Shown one piece after another: positions 35,477-44,402 of a stretch of 64,000 nt of DNA. The translations under genes and the position numbers were made by a program. Within the stretch, counting starts at the first letter, position 1. Each line of letters opens with the position of its first letter. The notes beneath the pieces were generated by a model, which saw only the letters and a list, made by a program, of their open reading frames with translations, searched no databases and had not been told where the DNA came from. Source of the stretch: Conchocele bisecta (Eukaryota > Mollusca > Bivalvia > Lucinida > Thyasiridae); contig CM055266.1 in assembly GCA_029237695.1 (NCBI GenBank), forward strand, positions 13,099,805 through 13,163,804, read 5' to 3'.

Positions 35477-36403
35477 TGATCCGGGGGTAGCTGGGTGTCA
35501 GAAGGCACTATAAGAAGTTCTTCGCGAACAAACCCTCGAGATGGCCCATCATCCAAATAGTAGAGCACGGGCTCATCGGGTTTGGTAATAGATCGATCTA
35601 GATGATATACATTGAGAGACCACACTGGATCAGTCGCGCGGCGGCTGCCACCTTCAAGCTCTCCCGGTTGATAGAGGTACCGGACGTCAATATCTGATGG
35701 AAGTGCAATCGCCGATTGCTGCTCCTCTAAACCAACGGGTCGCCCGCGCGAGACGGCAGAATGCTCGCTCATCACCCTTTTAAACTTGATAGCATCTATA
35801 GGCTTCTTACCTATCAATCTGGTCACCTCTCCGTTCAGTGCGGAGACCACGGCGGGCAGTCTGGCCACCCACTCGGTCGATCGCGAATGAGGGTCTACAA
35901 GTTCTTTGGCGTATTGGTGTCCGAACAGTCTCTCAGCCAGGGTTCGATTGAAGCGCTCCACGATCCCCTGGTCCCGGTGGATGTTGACGCGGCCGCGTCT
36001 GATAGAAACTTCGTGCTTAGACAATAGATGAGAGACCGCGCCCATGAACTCGCGGCCGGGATCGACCTGGAGAAGATTCGGCCATTTGAGAGGACTCCTC
36101 TTATATATTAGGGAAAGAGAGCCTCAGCCACTTCCTTAGACTCTTTAGTGGCCAACGGCTCAGCCCCCTTATAACGACTCGCTACGTCAACGATTGTCAG
36201 TGCGTACTTGTACGTCTTGCGACCGACGCGATCGTGAGGTAGAAACAGGAGGTCCGCTTGATGAACTTGGTTCGGCACCGGCACGTCGAATTTCGGCCGC
36301 GGAATATTGTGATGGCTGTGAGTCCCTTCCAGTAGCCGCGTGGGCTATAGTATGTATTCGACAGCTTGCGCGTTAGTTTGGTATCAAGTTTGCGCGTGTT
36401 CAT
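35473..36403 (-). pseudogene. Retroviral-type (RVE) integrase of Polinton, broken
   Basis: It inserts the element and makes the target duplication. On the - strand the N-terminal PRGYWKGL (about 36340) leads into the RVE core. The first catalytic Asp is in HQADLLFLPHD (about 36255), the second in VDPGREFMG (about 36060), and the Glu is in DQGIVERFNRTL (about 35957). A chromo/SH3-like tail (WSLNVYHLDRSITKPDEPVLYY) ends in EELLIVP. Frameshifts near 36305 and 36115 split it into three pieces, while the last 190 codons (from 36045) are open. The DDE triad is preserved. Its start overlaps the end of the gene at 36384. Confidence 0.93.
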
Positions 36404-36764
36404 CGTATGCGAAGTATTCTAATATATCGGACAATCTCCAACATGCCCTCGCCAGTTCGTCCGGTAACTGCGTCGTTAATAATAAACCTTTGTTGGAAGT
36501 TTCGCTGCAGCCCCAATCGCGTTTGGGTTGGAACAGGAGAGGGGAATCTAATTCATTCAATCTCGATTGGGAGTCCAATCCCCCAGGATTGGTGGAGGAA
36601 TCTAACATCCGCTTTGCGAAAAGGGTGGCCTCTTTTTCGTCCTGGCGCCACGTCTTGAGAGAATCTCGGGCCAGACGAATCATACTCTTTGCACCAGGTA
36701 AACGATGTTTTTGGGCAGTGTAGCCTACATCGATCATAGCGTCATAAAGTTCGTCAACTAACAT
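36384..36764 (-). CDS. Polinton protein of unknown function
   Basis: 126 codons starting MLVDELYDAMIDVGYTAQKH. No enzyme motif is recognised; it is predicted soluble and mostly helical. Its 3' end overlaps the integrase start, implying coupled expression. The coding sequence contains three CCAAT/ATTGG palindromes (about 36513-36592), encoding the Ser-Arg-Leu-type stretches near residues 55-85, so part of the length may come from inserted repeats. Confidence 0.6.
   Translation of the reverse strand: MLVDELYDAMIDVGYTAQKHRLPGAKSMIRLARDSLKTWRQDEKEATLFAKRMLDSSTNPGGLDSQSRLNELDSPLLFQPKRDWGCSETSNKGLLLTTQLPDELARACWRLSDILEYFAYDEHAQT
36513..36592. repeat. Three CCAAT/ATTGG palindromes
   Basis: CCAATCGCGTTTGG (36513), CAATCTCGATTGG (about 36558) and CCAATCCCCCAGGATTGG (about 36575). 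They belong to a dispersed palindrome family found from here to 42413 in the Polinton. Confidence 0.75.
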
Positions 36765-36819
36765 CGTTCTATATATATATATATATTTATAAAAAAAAAA
36801 TGTTTTTTTAATTAATTAA

Positions 36820-37242
36820 TTATTTTATATAGTAGCCGACGAGCCCAACCACAACCATTCCCACGACGATGAACGCGATCTCGCGGTCCTTTTGGGCCTC
36901 TGACGGTACATAGAAATCTGAAAGTTGGGGCTCGGGATCCATTGGATCGAGACTTTTGTGCGGATATGCCAGCGCGTACTCGCGGTTGGCTTCTTCAACG
37001 TTCTGAAAAGTTTGCGCGGCGTGATTTTCGCGGCGAAGCTCTTCATTGACCCAGTCCAGATGGGCGGTTCGTTTTTTCGACCACGCTTCCTTTGCGCTAT
37101 TGAGTTGTTCTACAGCTAAATCATGGCGCTTACGCTCCTCATCCACGTTCGAGCTTTTCATTTTAGAGAATATAAAGTTGCTACCGCTGAACGCCAATGC
37201 GTTTACAAGCGCACCACCTACTATTACTGCGATTGAAGCCAT
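36820..37242 (-). CDS. Conserved Polinton membrane protein with central coiled coil
   Basis: 140 aa, intact. The N-terminus MASIAVIVGGALVNALAFSG is hydrophobic, the middle is a charged helix (EERKRHDLAVEQLNSAKEAW, VNEELRRENHAAQTF), then LSDFYVPS, and the C-terminus is a membrane helix (IAFIVVGMVVVGLVGYYIK). From memory of animal Polintons this is one of the standard small genes of the capsid cluster; its exact role is unknown. The next gene ends one base upstream of its start, as in an operon-like block. Confidence 0.75.
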   Translation of the reverse strand: MASIAVIVGGALVNALAFSGSNFIFSKMKSSNVDEERKRHDLAVEQLNSAKEAWSKKRTAHLDWVNEELRRENHAAQTFQNVEEANREYALAYPHKSLDPMDPEPQLSDFYVPSEAQKDREIAFIVVGMVVVGLVGYYIK

Positions 37243-37476
37243 TTATTTCCATATATTAACTGGTAGAATTCCAGCTTTAACTAGATAATCTCGGGTCCAA
37301 ACTGCGGCCGCTACATCTAAGGTCGCGAGCCCTACGTCTCTCACAGTAAAGTCCAATTTGGGAGCGGTTCCTCCTAGGGCCATCTTTGATAATCGAGCAT
37401 ACCCGATACTGAAACCCGATATCACCACGGCGTGATAAAGCGCATTCACTAACATTTTACCATCTTGTTCAGCCAT
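37243..37476 (-). CDS. Conserved small Polinton membrane protein
   Basis: 77 aa, intact: MAEQDGKMLVNALYHAVVIS, a small hydrophobic helix with GYARLSKMALGG, then LDFTVRDVGLATLDVAAAVW and the end LVKAGILPVNIWK. Such a protein recurs next to the preceding gene in animal Polintons. Probably a virion or assembly membrane protein; function unknown. Confidence 0.75.
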   Translation of the reverse strand: MAEQDGKMLVNALYHAVVISGFSIGYARLSKMALGGTAPKLDFTVRDVGLATLDVAAAVWTRDYLVKAGILPVNIWK

Positions 37477-37484
37477 TGTTATAA

Positions 37485-38027
37485 TTATTGCATATAAAAG
37501 GGGTCGCGATCAATGTTTAAATGGGGCGCATCCAATCGCGATTGGTGTTTCGTAACTTTCTTCTGAACACTGGCTGGTTGTTTTTTCGATAATATGGGGT
37601 ATTTCCAAACGCACAGGGCACCAACAACTGCCAGACTACCACCAACAAACCAACTCCAATTCGTGAATTGGGGTTCAGTCAAACTCCAACGGGAGTTGGT
37701 ATTGGGTGACAAATTCAAAGAATTTGAGTGTGCTTCCAATTCGTGAATTGGGGGTGTTGTTGTACTCAACTCTGTCTTCAGATGTTTTGCTGTCTCCGTC
37801 CCCGATTGCAACCCCAATCTCGATTGGAGTTTAGCCTCTCGAAGCTCGGCGAGTATTTTATCTTGTTTAACTTTTCGGGTGGCAGCCGCCGCCCGCCCAG
37901 CTGCCTGTCTTTTGGGATTTTTTATATGCGGTATATCATCCAGTGGCGGAGTAACACTCTGGTTCGATTGTGTTGGAGCAATCTGGTTCAACTCCGTCAC
38001 TCTCGTGGGTGTGTCTTGTGTCATCAT
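37485..38027 (-). CDS. Polinton single-TM protein with basic N-terminal half
   Basis: 180 aa, intact. It has a Thr/Gln-rich start, a basic Ala-rich helix (KRQAAGRAAAATRKVKQDKI), a TM segment (WFVGGSLAVVGALCVWKYPI) and a short basic tail. The middle contains four or five CCAAT/ATTGG palindromes (37532, 37656, 37686, 37736, 37814) that encode Ser-Arg-Leu-like and Phe-Thr-Asn-Trp-like inserts. Its length is therefore probably inflated compared with relatives. The start overlaps the previous gene by about 90 bp. Confidence 0.65.
   Translation of the reverse strand: MMTQDTPTRVTELNQIAPTQSNQSVTPPLDDIPHIKNPKRQAAGRAAAATRKVKQDKILAELREAKLQSRLGLQSGTETAKHLKTELSTTTPPIHELEAHSNSLNLSPNTNSRWSLTEPQFTNWSWFVGGSLAVVGALCVWKYPILSKKQPASVQKKVTKHQSRLDAPHLNIDRDPFYMQ
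37532..37827. repeat. Cluster of CCAAT/ATTGG palindromes
   Basis: CCAATCGCGATTGG (37532-37545), CCAATTCGTGAATTGG (37656-37671 and 37736-37751), CCAACGGGAGTTGG (about 37686), CAAATTCAAAGAATTTG (about 37710) and CCAATCTCGATTGG (37814-37827), all within one reading frame. Confidence 0.85.
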
Positions 38028-38571
38028 TTTCAGGGCTTATAGTTCGTGGGCATATATGTCCAAATTGACAGTGTTTACCCGTGGTCAACGCGGTTGTTAG
38101 TGGAGCTAAGTACATTCCAAACTTGTGATAAATTGAGCAGCATGCCGTTCTAAGAGTGTGTCCTATAAAAGGGTCAGTCTCTAGATCGTGAATCAACCCT
38201 TCGGTGTTTGGTATAGGGAGAAGTATACTAACGGTGGTAGCGTACAAATGAATAGCCGCCGATCCAAGAGTTTTTGTCATCTCTGCTCCCAATTTGGATT
38301 CGTATCGCGCATACATTTTATCGATCTCCGCATCTGACATCTTATCCACCTGAAAAACTGAGAGACGCCTACCGAGATAATGCTCCGATTGTCCCCCAGC
38401 AACCAGCGCAGCTAGCCGCTCTCGTCGCGCCGCATTTTCATTTTCATTAGGAGTCGTTGCACTCAACCCAATACCAACCCCCGATCCCGATTGCTCTGTC
38501 GGATCATTATTGTTGGCAGTCGGAGTTGAGGTTTCTTCTATTAGCTGATCGAGAAGTTCGTCGCAGTTCAT
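37936..38571 (-). CDS. Conserved Polinton capsid-cluster protein
   Basis: The likely start is MNCDELLDQLIEETSTP at 38571, preceded by the TTAATTTTAAGAAAA motif; the open frame extends upstream to 38721 but lacks that context. It has a variable acidic N-terminus, then LGRRLSVFQVDKMSDAEIDK and MYARYESKLGAEMTKTLGSA, and a conserved GKHCQFGHICP near the end. From memory this layout is common to animal Polintons; function unknown. The C-terminal 90 bp overlap the next gene in another frame and may result from a frameshift. Confidence 0.65.
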   Translation of the reverse strand: MNCDELLDQLIEETSTPTANNNDPTEQSGSGVGIGLSATTPNENENAARRERLAALVAGGQSEHYLGRRLSVFQVDKMSDAEIDKMYARYESKLGAEMTKTLGSAAIHLYATTVSILLPIPNTEGLIHDLETDPFIGHTLRTACCSIYHKFGMYLAPLTTALTTGKHCQFGHICPRTISPENDDTRHTHESDGVEPDCSNTIEPECYSATG

Positions 38572-38859
38572 TTTTCTTAAAATTAATTTAACTATTCTAA
38601 CAACTCTCATCACTTTAACATATTTATTTATTACAAAAATAATAAATGCGCACCACCCGATACTTATGATCACCATTATGCTCGCAACAAAGCTAGCAGC
38701 GGAGCACCAAATTGTTAACATTGTTAACCATTGTTCAGCATTTGTTCAGCATTTGTTCAGCATTGTTCAGCAATTGCTAAGCATTGTTCAGCAATTGCTA
38801 AGCATTGCAATAGCTTATTACTTTGTAATTTTCCTAATTTTTTCAAAATTAATTATTAA
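38572..38859. promoter_or_regulatory. AT-rich intergenic region with repeated capsid-gene motif
   Basis: Contains TTAATTTTAAGAAAA just before the ATG at 38571, tandem TTGTTCAGCAATTGCTAAGC repeats (38735-38812), and AATTTTTTCAAAATTAATTA at 38838-38860 just after the ATPase stop codon. The motif recurs at capsid gene borders in this Polinton. Confidence 0.45.
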
Positions 38860-39498
38860 TTAATTGATAACTTTATAAGCAGTTGGTTGATCAGTCTTTA
38901 GCAGAAGCTTGGCGTGCTTAGTTTCGGAAAGCAACTGTCGAACCTCCAGGCGCTCCTCGCGCGTTGGGATAACGTCATTCTCTCGAAGACAGTCATCGAA
39001 TGAGTCTCGGTCCTTGCAGTGAAAGAGGGCGACCCATTTCTTTTGATCGCGCAGATCCTTGAGGACGGCGTTGTATTTTTGAGTGGATATCCATACGCTT
39101 TGTCTAGCATGGCGGCCAGAAAATGCGAGCTCGGAGTGCATGTCCTTCTTTTTGGTCATCGCCGCCTTGGCCGAGCAATCGTCAATCACGTATAGGGTGG
39201 GCTCGCCCTGAAATATTTGGTATAAACCACGCAACCAATCGTGAAGCCTATCACCCGGGTCAATAACGTATACCTCAGGGTCGGTCCATATCCACGGGCG
39301 CCGCTGATAAGTATCGTTGTGCCGCACAGTGGGACACAGGATCACAATATGACGAAAGGCATCGCGGTAGGAGCCCTCGAGCAAGTCTAGGATGAAAACC
39401 GTTTTTCCACATCCTGTCTGCCCACATATTATGGCAGAGTGAGCATCTCCAATCGTGAATTGGTATTGATTGATATATTTCTTAATTTTTTCTTTAGA
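38860..39498 (-). CDS. Packaging ATPase (FtsK/HerA-A32 type)
   Basis: It would pump the element's DNA into capsids. The Walker A motif GQTGCGKT is at about 39408-39431 and Walker B LYVIDD at about 39196-39213. No ATG precedes Walker A in this frame; the first Met (39384) lies after it. Either the start codon was lost or the frame is shifted near 39500. The open frame runs upstream into the end of the capsid gene. A CCAATCGTGAATTGG palindrome (39449-39463) sits in the codons just before Walker A. The rest of the domain is open to the stop. Confidence 0.85.
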   Translation of the reverse strand, partial: SKEKIKKYINQYQFTIGDAHSAIICGQTGCGKTVFILDLLEGSYRDAFRHIVILCPTVRHNDTYQRRPWIWTDPEVYVIDPGDRLHDWLRGLYQIFQGEPTLYVIDDCSAKAAMTKKKDMHSELAFSGRHARQSVWISTQKYNAVLKDLRDQKKWVALFHCKDRDSFDDCLRENDVIPTREERLEVRQLLSETKHAKLLLKTDQPTAYKVIN

Positions 39499-39539
39499 AT
39501 TATGTATTAATAAAATCGTTAGATGATTTTTTTATTAAA

Positions 39540-40854
39540 TCAGTAGATCGCTGATACGTATCGACCATCTTCGATGTTGAGTTGTGCGTCTGTAATTATA
39601 TATAAGTACACGTTCAATGGCCCGGCTCCGTCCGCCTCTTTGGTTATCTGGATCGTCACACCCTCACTAGCGTTCTCAACTTGGCGTCCGCTACCGTGTA
39701 TTTGGTCATCGTCGCTGGCTCGCATGTCTAGCCATAACGCGTATTTGGTATTCAGGAACTCCGCGAGGGAGACGGCCGAGAGATGCAGGTCTTTGGCAAC
39801 TGCTGCAACCTCCGGAGAGCGCTTAGAGCCGGCAGCAAACTGCTTTCTTACTTCGTCCCACTGCTGGTGCGCGCGAAGACCCGCGCTGTAGAGTTGATTG
39901 GGGACTCCCTCGATCGTCACTACTACCTTCGTGATTTTGGGGTTATAGAATCTGTCGGTTTTTCTAGCACCGAACGCGAACCGAGCATCCTCGAACAACA
40001 TCAGTATACCTTTCATCGAGCGGGCGGGTACGTTGACGTTAATATTCCACAATGTGTCGCCTTTGTCTTTCGGCATCTTACGATGGCGAAGAACTCGGTC
40101 GTAAAGTATGGCAACGCGCCCGGCGTACTAGGTGGGTTCTGATCAATCGCGCGAGTTCGGGCATCGTGACCATGTCGTACTCCAGCGAAACATATCGATC
40201 GTTATACGTCGATAACATGTCGCTGGCTATGATAACTCGGCCGTAGTCGTTGAACGTTAGTTCGTATTCGAGGCGGTCAGCCAAAGCGCTCTGATAGTAG
40301 GGCATGTGACTCTCCAGCAACTCAAAGTCGAGCGGGATGTAGAAGCGGTTGCCGTAAGCGCCCGCGACCGCGTTGTCACTCGCGTTGTTATCTGCCTTGT
40401 TAGCAGCCCCGATTCTAAGTTTGGTTACGTTCTTCTTTTTGCTGGTGTCAATACCTTGATAGACAGCGTTTTCAAGCTCGTGTGACGTCTTCCACAGGTC
40501 CTGATAGCAATGGTAGACGTCGCTGTCGTCGATCGACATCACCTCATTACCAGAAATCTTTATCATGGTCTTCTTGACGATGGCGCGACCCAGGTTCTGA
40601 ACGACGGTTCGGTCCGCGTCCGTCGACGTTAGCGAAATAGTGAAAGCGAGGCGAACAGTACCCGGAACAATGACGTCGTTAGCTCCGAGGTTGGGGAAGC
40701 GGACTAAGAGCTGCTGGTTCTGGTCGATCGTCGATGGGTTGTTCGTAATAACGACACTCTGTCTCACGCCTTTTGCCCCGAGGGGCTCACGCAGTCTGCG
40801 GTATGGATTGAGTTTGCGACCGTATTGACTCGAAGACATAATTAATTTTTTCAA
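39540..40854 (-). pseudogene. Major capsid protein (double jelly-roll), one frameshift
   Basis: This forms the hexon-like shell of the predicted virion. The N-terminal half (from 40854 or MSSSQYG at 40839) has LVRFPNLGANDVIVPGTVRL, SIDDSDVYHCYQDLWKT, FYIPLDFELLESHMPYYQ and DRLEYELTFNDY. The C-terminal half (39540-40076) has TLWNINVNVPARSMKGILML, FYNPKITKVVVTIEGVPNQL, KYALWLDMRASDDDQIHGSG and ENASEGVTIQI. The two halves are in different frames, with the switch between about 40080 and 40130. Both match the Polinton MCP pattern. The gene is divergent from 40925, with a short AT-rich promoter region between. Confidence 0.92.
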
Positions 40855-40924
40855 AATTATTGAAACTATTAAACCCGTATGGTTTTGTCTTTAATACATA
40901 ATTAATTTTAAGAAAATTATAAAT
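40855..40924. promoter_or_regulatory. Divergent promoter between MCP and the coiled-coil gene
   Basis: Two mirror-related AT motifs, AATTAATTTTTTCAAAATTAT next to the MCP start and AATTAATTTTAAGAAAATTAT next to the ATG at 40925, bracket about 40 bp. Confidence 0.5.
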
Positions 40925-42216
40925 ATGGCTGATTACAATGTTGAAATGGATGAAATCGGCAAAGACGATTACCTCGATGGTGATGATAATTTCGAGGATT
41001 CCCTCGAGACTTCAGTTCCAATCCAATCACAATTGGATGGCGCTACTACTAGTCAAAGTCGGGAATTACTCGAGGGAGCTGTAAACGACTACTACAACAG
41101 TTTGGCAGAAAAAGGTCTGGTCCCCTCTGTCGGTCGCGACTACTCCAAGTTCAAATTTGATATGAACGGTAGATTGCGACTAAAAGCAGCATCAAATCTC
41201 CCAATAGTCAACACGAGGACCGGTAAACCCCTAGCGATTAGCACCATTGCCGGAAACCCGGGCGGTGGCCGATTCATAAGGGACGAACTAGGATTCACGG
41301 ATTGGAAGAGGGGTAAAACAATTATACCGGCCCGCGCTGTAGAGGCCCTAAAGTCTACCGACGAAACTATAGCGAAGACGGCCACCGCGCGATAGAAACG
41401 GTCGAGCTCAGCGAGGTCCCTCAAATAGCCACCGACGTTATTAACACGATGGAGACCACGTTCAGCGTCCAATCACAATTGGGGAAAATACTCAACGATG
41501 ACCCACCGTTACCTCTTCGAGAACTCCGTGGACTCGATAAGGCTCTACAAACGGTCCGGGGCGAACTGGTCCTTAATCTCTCAAAACTCACGGCGCTGGA
41601 TGAACATATCACGCTAGAAGAAAGAAAACTGGAGGAAGCCGGTGACGATAGAGAATCTACCGAGCGGATCGCCGAACGACTGCGGTCTTTGCGGGACGAA
41701 AGAGAAGCTCGCTTGGAGGCCGCCTCGGTTAACCGTGAGGCTCTCCGCACACAAATAAGTCGGATCCGCGAATCAATCTCGAGGGTCCTGCACGAGGAGA
41801 CGACACTCGGTGAGCGTCTTCGCACTCTGTTCAGAGAGCAGGGCGTCACGATAGCAAGCATCCTCGTTGCTATCGGCATGACTATATCGACCATAGTTCT
41901 AGCTTTCACTGGTGGTGCGGCGCCACCACCCGCGCCAGCACCAGCACCAGCTCCAGCACCAGCACCAGCACCATCTGGTGGGGTAAAAGAATGGATAAAA
42001 AAACAACTAAAAGCCCTCGCCAATCTCCTGGCTAAATTAGCAGGAAAGGCGGCTGCCGCACTACCTGGACTGATCGGAAGTATCGTTTCTTACTTGCTAT
42101 CTATATTATCAAAAACGGCCGGATGGCTAGCCAAAAATACCTGGGCTTTAATCGTGACAATCGCCGGTCTCCTATTATTCTCTGTCAGAGAGTTCCTACA
42201 ACCAAAGCGTAAATAA
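40925..42216 (+). pseudogene. Polinton coiled-coil membrane protein, one frameshift
   Basis: Part one (40925-41395) has an acidic start and then LLEGAVNDYYNSLAEKGLVP and FIRDELGFTDWKRGKTIIPA. Part two (open before ATG 41449, to 42216) has a long coiled coil (LDKALQTVRGELVLNLSKL; LEERKLEEAGDDRE), LGERLRTLFREQGVTIASIL, a membrane helix, an Ala-Pro repeat hinge (about 41930-41970) and two more hydrophobic segments with GLIGSIVSYLLSIL. Relatives in animal Polintons have both parts in one polypeptide, so the switch near 41390 is probably a frameshift. Two CCAATCACAATTGG palindromes (41023 and 41469) encode Gln-Ser-Gln-Leu. Likely a virion-associated protein; role unknown. Confidence 0.75.
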
Positions 42217-42470
42217 TCCGATCGCCACGAGGGTGATGACGAGCCCTAATTTCTCCTCCTCGTGTGTTGTGCTTCCAATTTCACCCAATCTGCGATTGGT
42301 GCTGATGATTGGTGTTTCTCCAATCGCGATTGGTCTGTTGATGGAACTCGATGGTGGCATCCAATTTACGAATTGGGTACTGGGTTCGATTGTGTGTCCA
42401 ATTTACGAATTGGGGGAGGTGTATCCATTTTGTGTTTTATGAAATCGGTTCCACTGTTGAACCCGATCAT
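42196..42470 (-). pseudogene. Small Polinton membrane protein invaded by palindromes
   Basis: The start ATG (42470) overlaps the previous gene's stop as ATGA, so translation coupling is likely. It begins MIGFNSGTDFIKHKMDTP and ends, in another frame, with a membrane helix LGLVITLVAIGLFTLWL and a stop at 42196, inside the end of the + strand gene. Four CCAAT/ATTGG palindromes (42285, 42320, 42361, 42398) lie between the two ends and coincide with the loss of frame. Confidence 0.6.
42285..42413. repeat. Four CCAAT/ATTGG palindromes
   Basis: CCAATCTGCGATTGG (42285-42299), CCAATCGCGATTGG (42320-42333) and CCAATTTACGAATTGG twice (42361-42376 and 42398-42413). This is the densest cluster of the family. 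Confidence 0.9.
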
Positions 42471-43644
42471 GTTGGGGGTGGCTTGATGATATCCGTGTTC
42501 ACGTTACCGTTGTGGCCGATTTTTTGATTGGCGGTGGCGATTACGATCTGATTATTGTAACCGTCAACCGGGTCGTCTCGTAGTATCATATTGCTCGGCG
42601 CCATATAAAGACCTATTCCAAATACATAGTCTACTGGGGTGCTGGCATTCTGTAAAACGTCTTGATAATTCTGGATCGCCTTCTCCAGGTCCACCCTAGC
42701 TGAGATGGCGTCCTCTACAAGTGCCAAGAATTGTTTTTGTGCATCAAACGCCGTTCCCGTGCCCAGTATAGAACTGCGAGTTTGCTTCTGTGCGCCGAGG
42801 ATGGCCCAGACGTACGTGCGAATGGAGTCGTTGACGCGAGTAACCCCGGCCTGCGTGAACCCTATACCCTTATCTAACATAAATGTACCCCACGCGTCCT
42901 GAACCTCAGCAGCCTGCTGTATGTAATCGACGTGAGCCCGTTTCGGAGGTAACATTTTACAAGAAAACACGCCACAGTGCCGACCTCCAGACACTTCCGG
43001 CCCGAATGTCATAGTCGCGGGGTCAAAATTCCCGGCGTTCCGACTGACGATGTGGTCACCGGAGTGATCGTGTCTAAAATCAGTCTGTGTCCAATTCCCG
43101 GACTGGCCGTGAATGAGAACGTCCCCGAGGCCGGTGCTGGTAGGAAATGCTTTCTGTCTCCAGTCCGCGTCTTTTGAAACGTTAAATTCGTTACACAGTC
43201 TTTCAAAGGCCATACGGTCGTATGCGTTGGAAATGGGATCCCAGGCGTCGTCTTGAGGTAGTGAAATACCTAGTTCTTTGAGAATCCTCCTAATAGTATA
43301 ATACACGTGAAAGTTGTAGGAGACACTTTGGAGCATGACATTCTTGGATGTCAGATGGTCTTTATATGAAACTCCACACCGGCTGTTGCGCACCATACAG
43401 CGAAATTTATTTGGTTCTGCCAAAACTGCATCGGTGTTGCTTTCCACCTGTTTACCACCTCCATCGTAGTAATCTTGGGCAGCCTATATTGTTCAAAGAT
43501 ATTAGGGAAATTGGTGACAAAGCCGCTGTCCGGTCTAACCGTTACGGTTGGGTGTACAAGGGGGTTAACAACGTCTTTTTGTGTGTATTTACCTCCGACC
43601 GCGTACTTTACATTAGAGTTAAAGCTAAATGCTTTGGTATCCAT
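42467..43644 (-). pseudogene. Large conserved Polinton capsid-cluster protein, one frameshift
   Basis: Starts MDTKAFSFNSNVKYAVGGKY at 43644. The frame changes between about 43440 and 43360, then runs open to 42467. Conserved-looking stretches are YTIRRILKELGISLPQDDAW, AYDRMAFERLCNEFNVS, DSIRTYVWAILGAQKQTRSS, GTGTAFDAQKQFLALVEDAI and VFGIGLYMAPSNM. A protein with these motifs accompanies the minor capsid gene in many animal Polintons; its biochemical role is not known to me. It is divergent from the penton gene at 43659, with only 14 bp between, and its stop overlaps the start of the small membrane protein. Confidence 0.75.
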
Positions 43645-43658
43645 TGAAAGATATTATT

Positions 43659-44346
43659 ATGTTTGCTACTATAACTAATGTTCAAAAAGGGAGTTGTGAA
43701 CTTCAAAAATTAATAGACAACTGCTGCGGAAAACGCCGGGTAGGCCTTAGATCAATCACCTTCACGGTTGGATGGCAGAATGTGGGGAAGAGCGAAGGGT
43801 TTTACTATGTGAATGATGGACAACAATTAGGTGTAAAGCTGCCTCACGGACTGTGGGGAATAAGACAGCTCAAAGATTTTGTCAACTCAGAGCTTGACGG
43901 TATAATCAACCTCACAGTATCGAAGTCTCCGGGCTCGCAACAATGACCATCAGCACTGATAATAAGGTAGTGGTCTCCCCGGGGTTGGGTATTCAACTCG
44001 GTTTTAGAGAGACATACTCCTCAAACAAAGAGTGTTTACCCCGGGTGAGTACGTCGGTGATAATCCGGTGGACTTCACCTTCACGAAAACTCTCGGGGTG
44101 CACTTGGATCGGGTGAACACATCGTACAACACGGTAGACGGATCCCCCAGCACATTACTGAAAACTGTGCCCGCCAGCGACTGTTTCTATGGCGAGACTG
44201 TGACCTTAGACTTCCCACACCCCGAGATGAAAATTTTGGAATCGGGACACATCCACGAGTTGAAGATTTCTATTCTTGATGATAAAGGGAGAGAGTTGAA
44301 GAACGATTACCCGATTTCGGTCGTCCTAGAAATTTCAATTAATTAA
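43659..44346 (+). pseudogene. Minor capsid (penton-like) protein, frameshifted
   Basis: It would occupy the capsid vertices (single jelly-roll penton of Polintons). The N-terminal part starts MFATITNVQKGSCELQKL at 43659. The C-terminal part (about 44032-44346) includes FTPGEYVGDNPVDFTFTK, HLDRVNTSYNTVDGSPSTLL and PISVVLEISIN, typical of the family. Two frame changes lie between about 43930 and 44035. It is followed by an AT-rich TTAATTTTAAGAAAATTATT motif before the fibre gene. Confidence 0.8.
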
Positions 44347-44402
44347 TTTTAAGAAAATTATTTAGAATTAAACGCATGTTCGTAATATATATTATCAACA
44401 TT

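Noticed and set aside
41421..42023. 200-codon Ser/Arg-rich - strand frame
   Set aside because: A shadow of the coiled-coil Polinton gene on the + strand; its Ala-Gly run is the complement of the Ala-Pro hinge.
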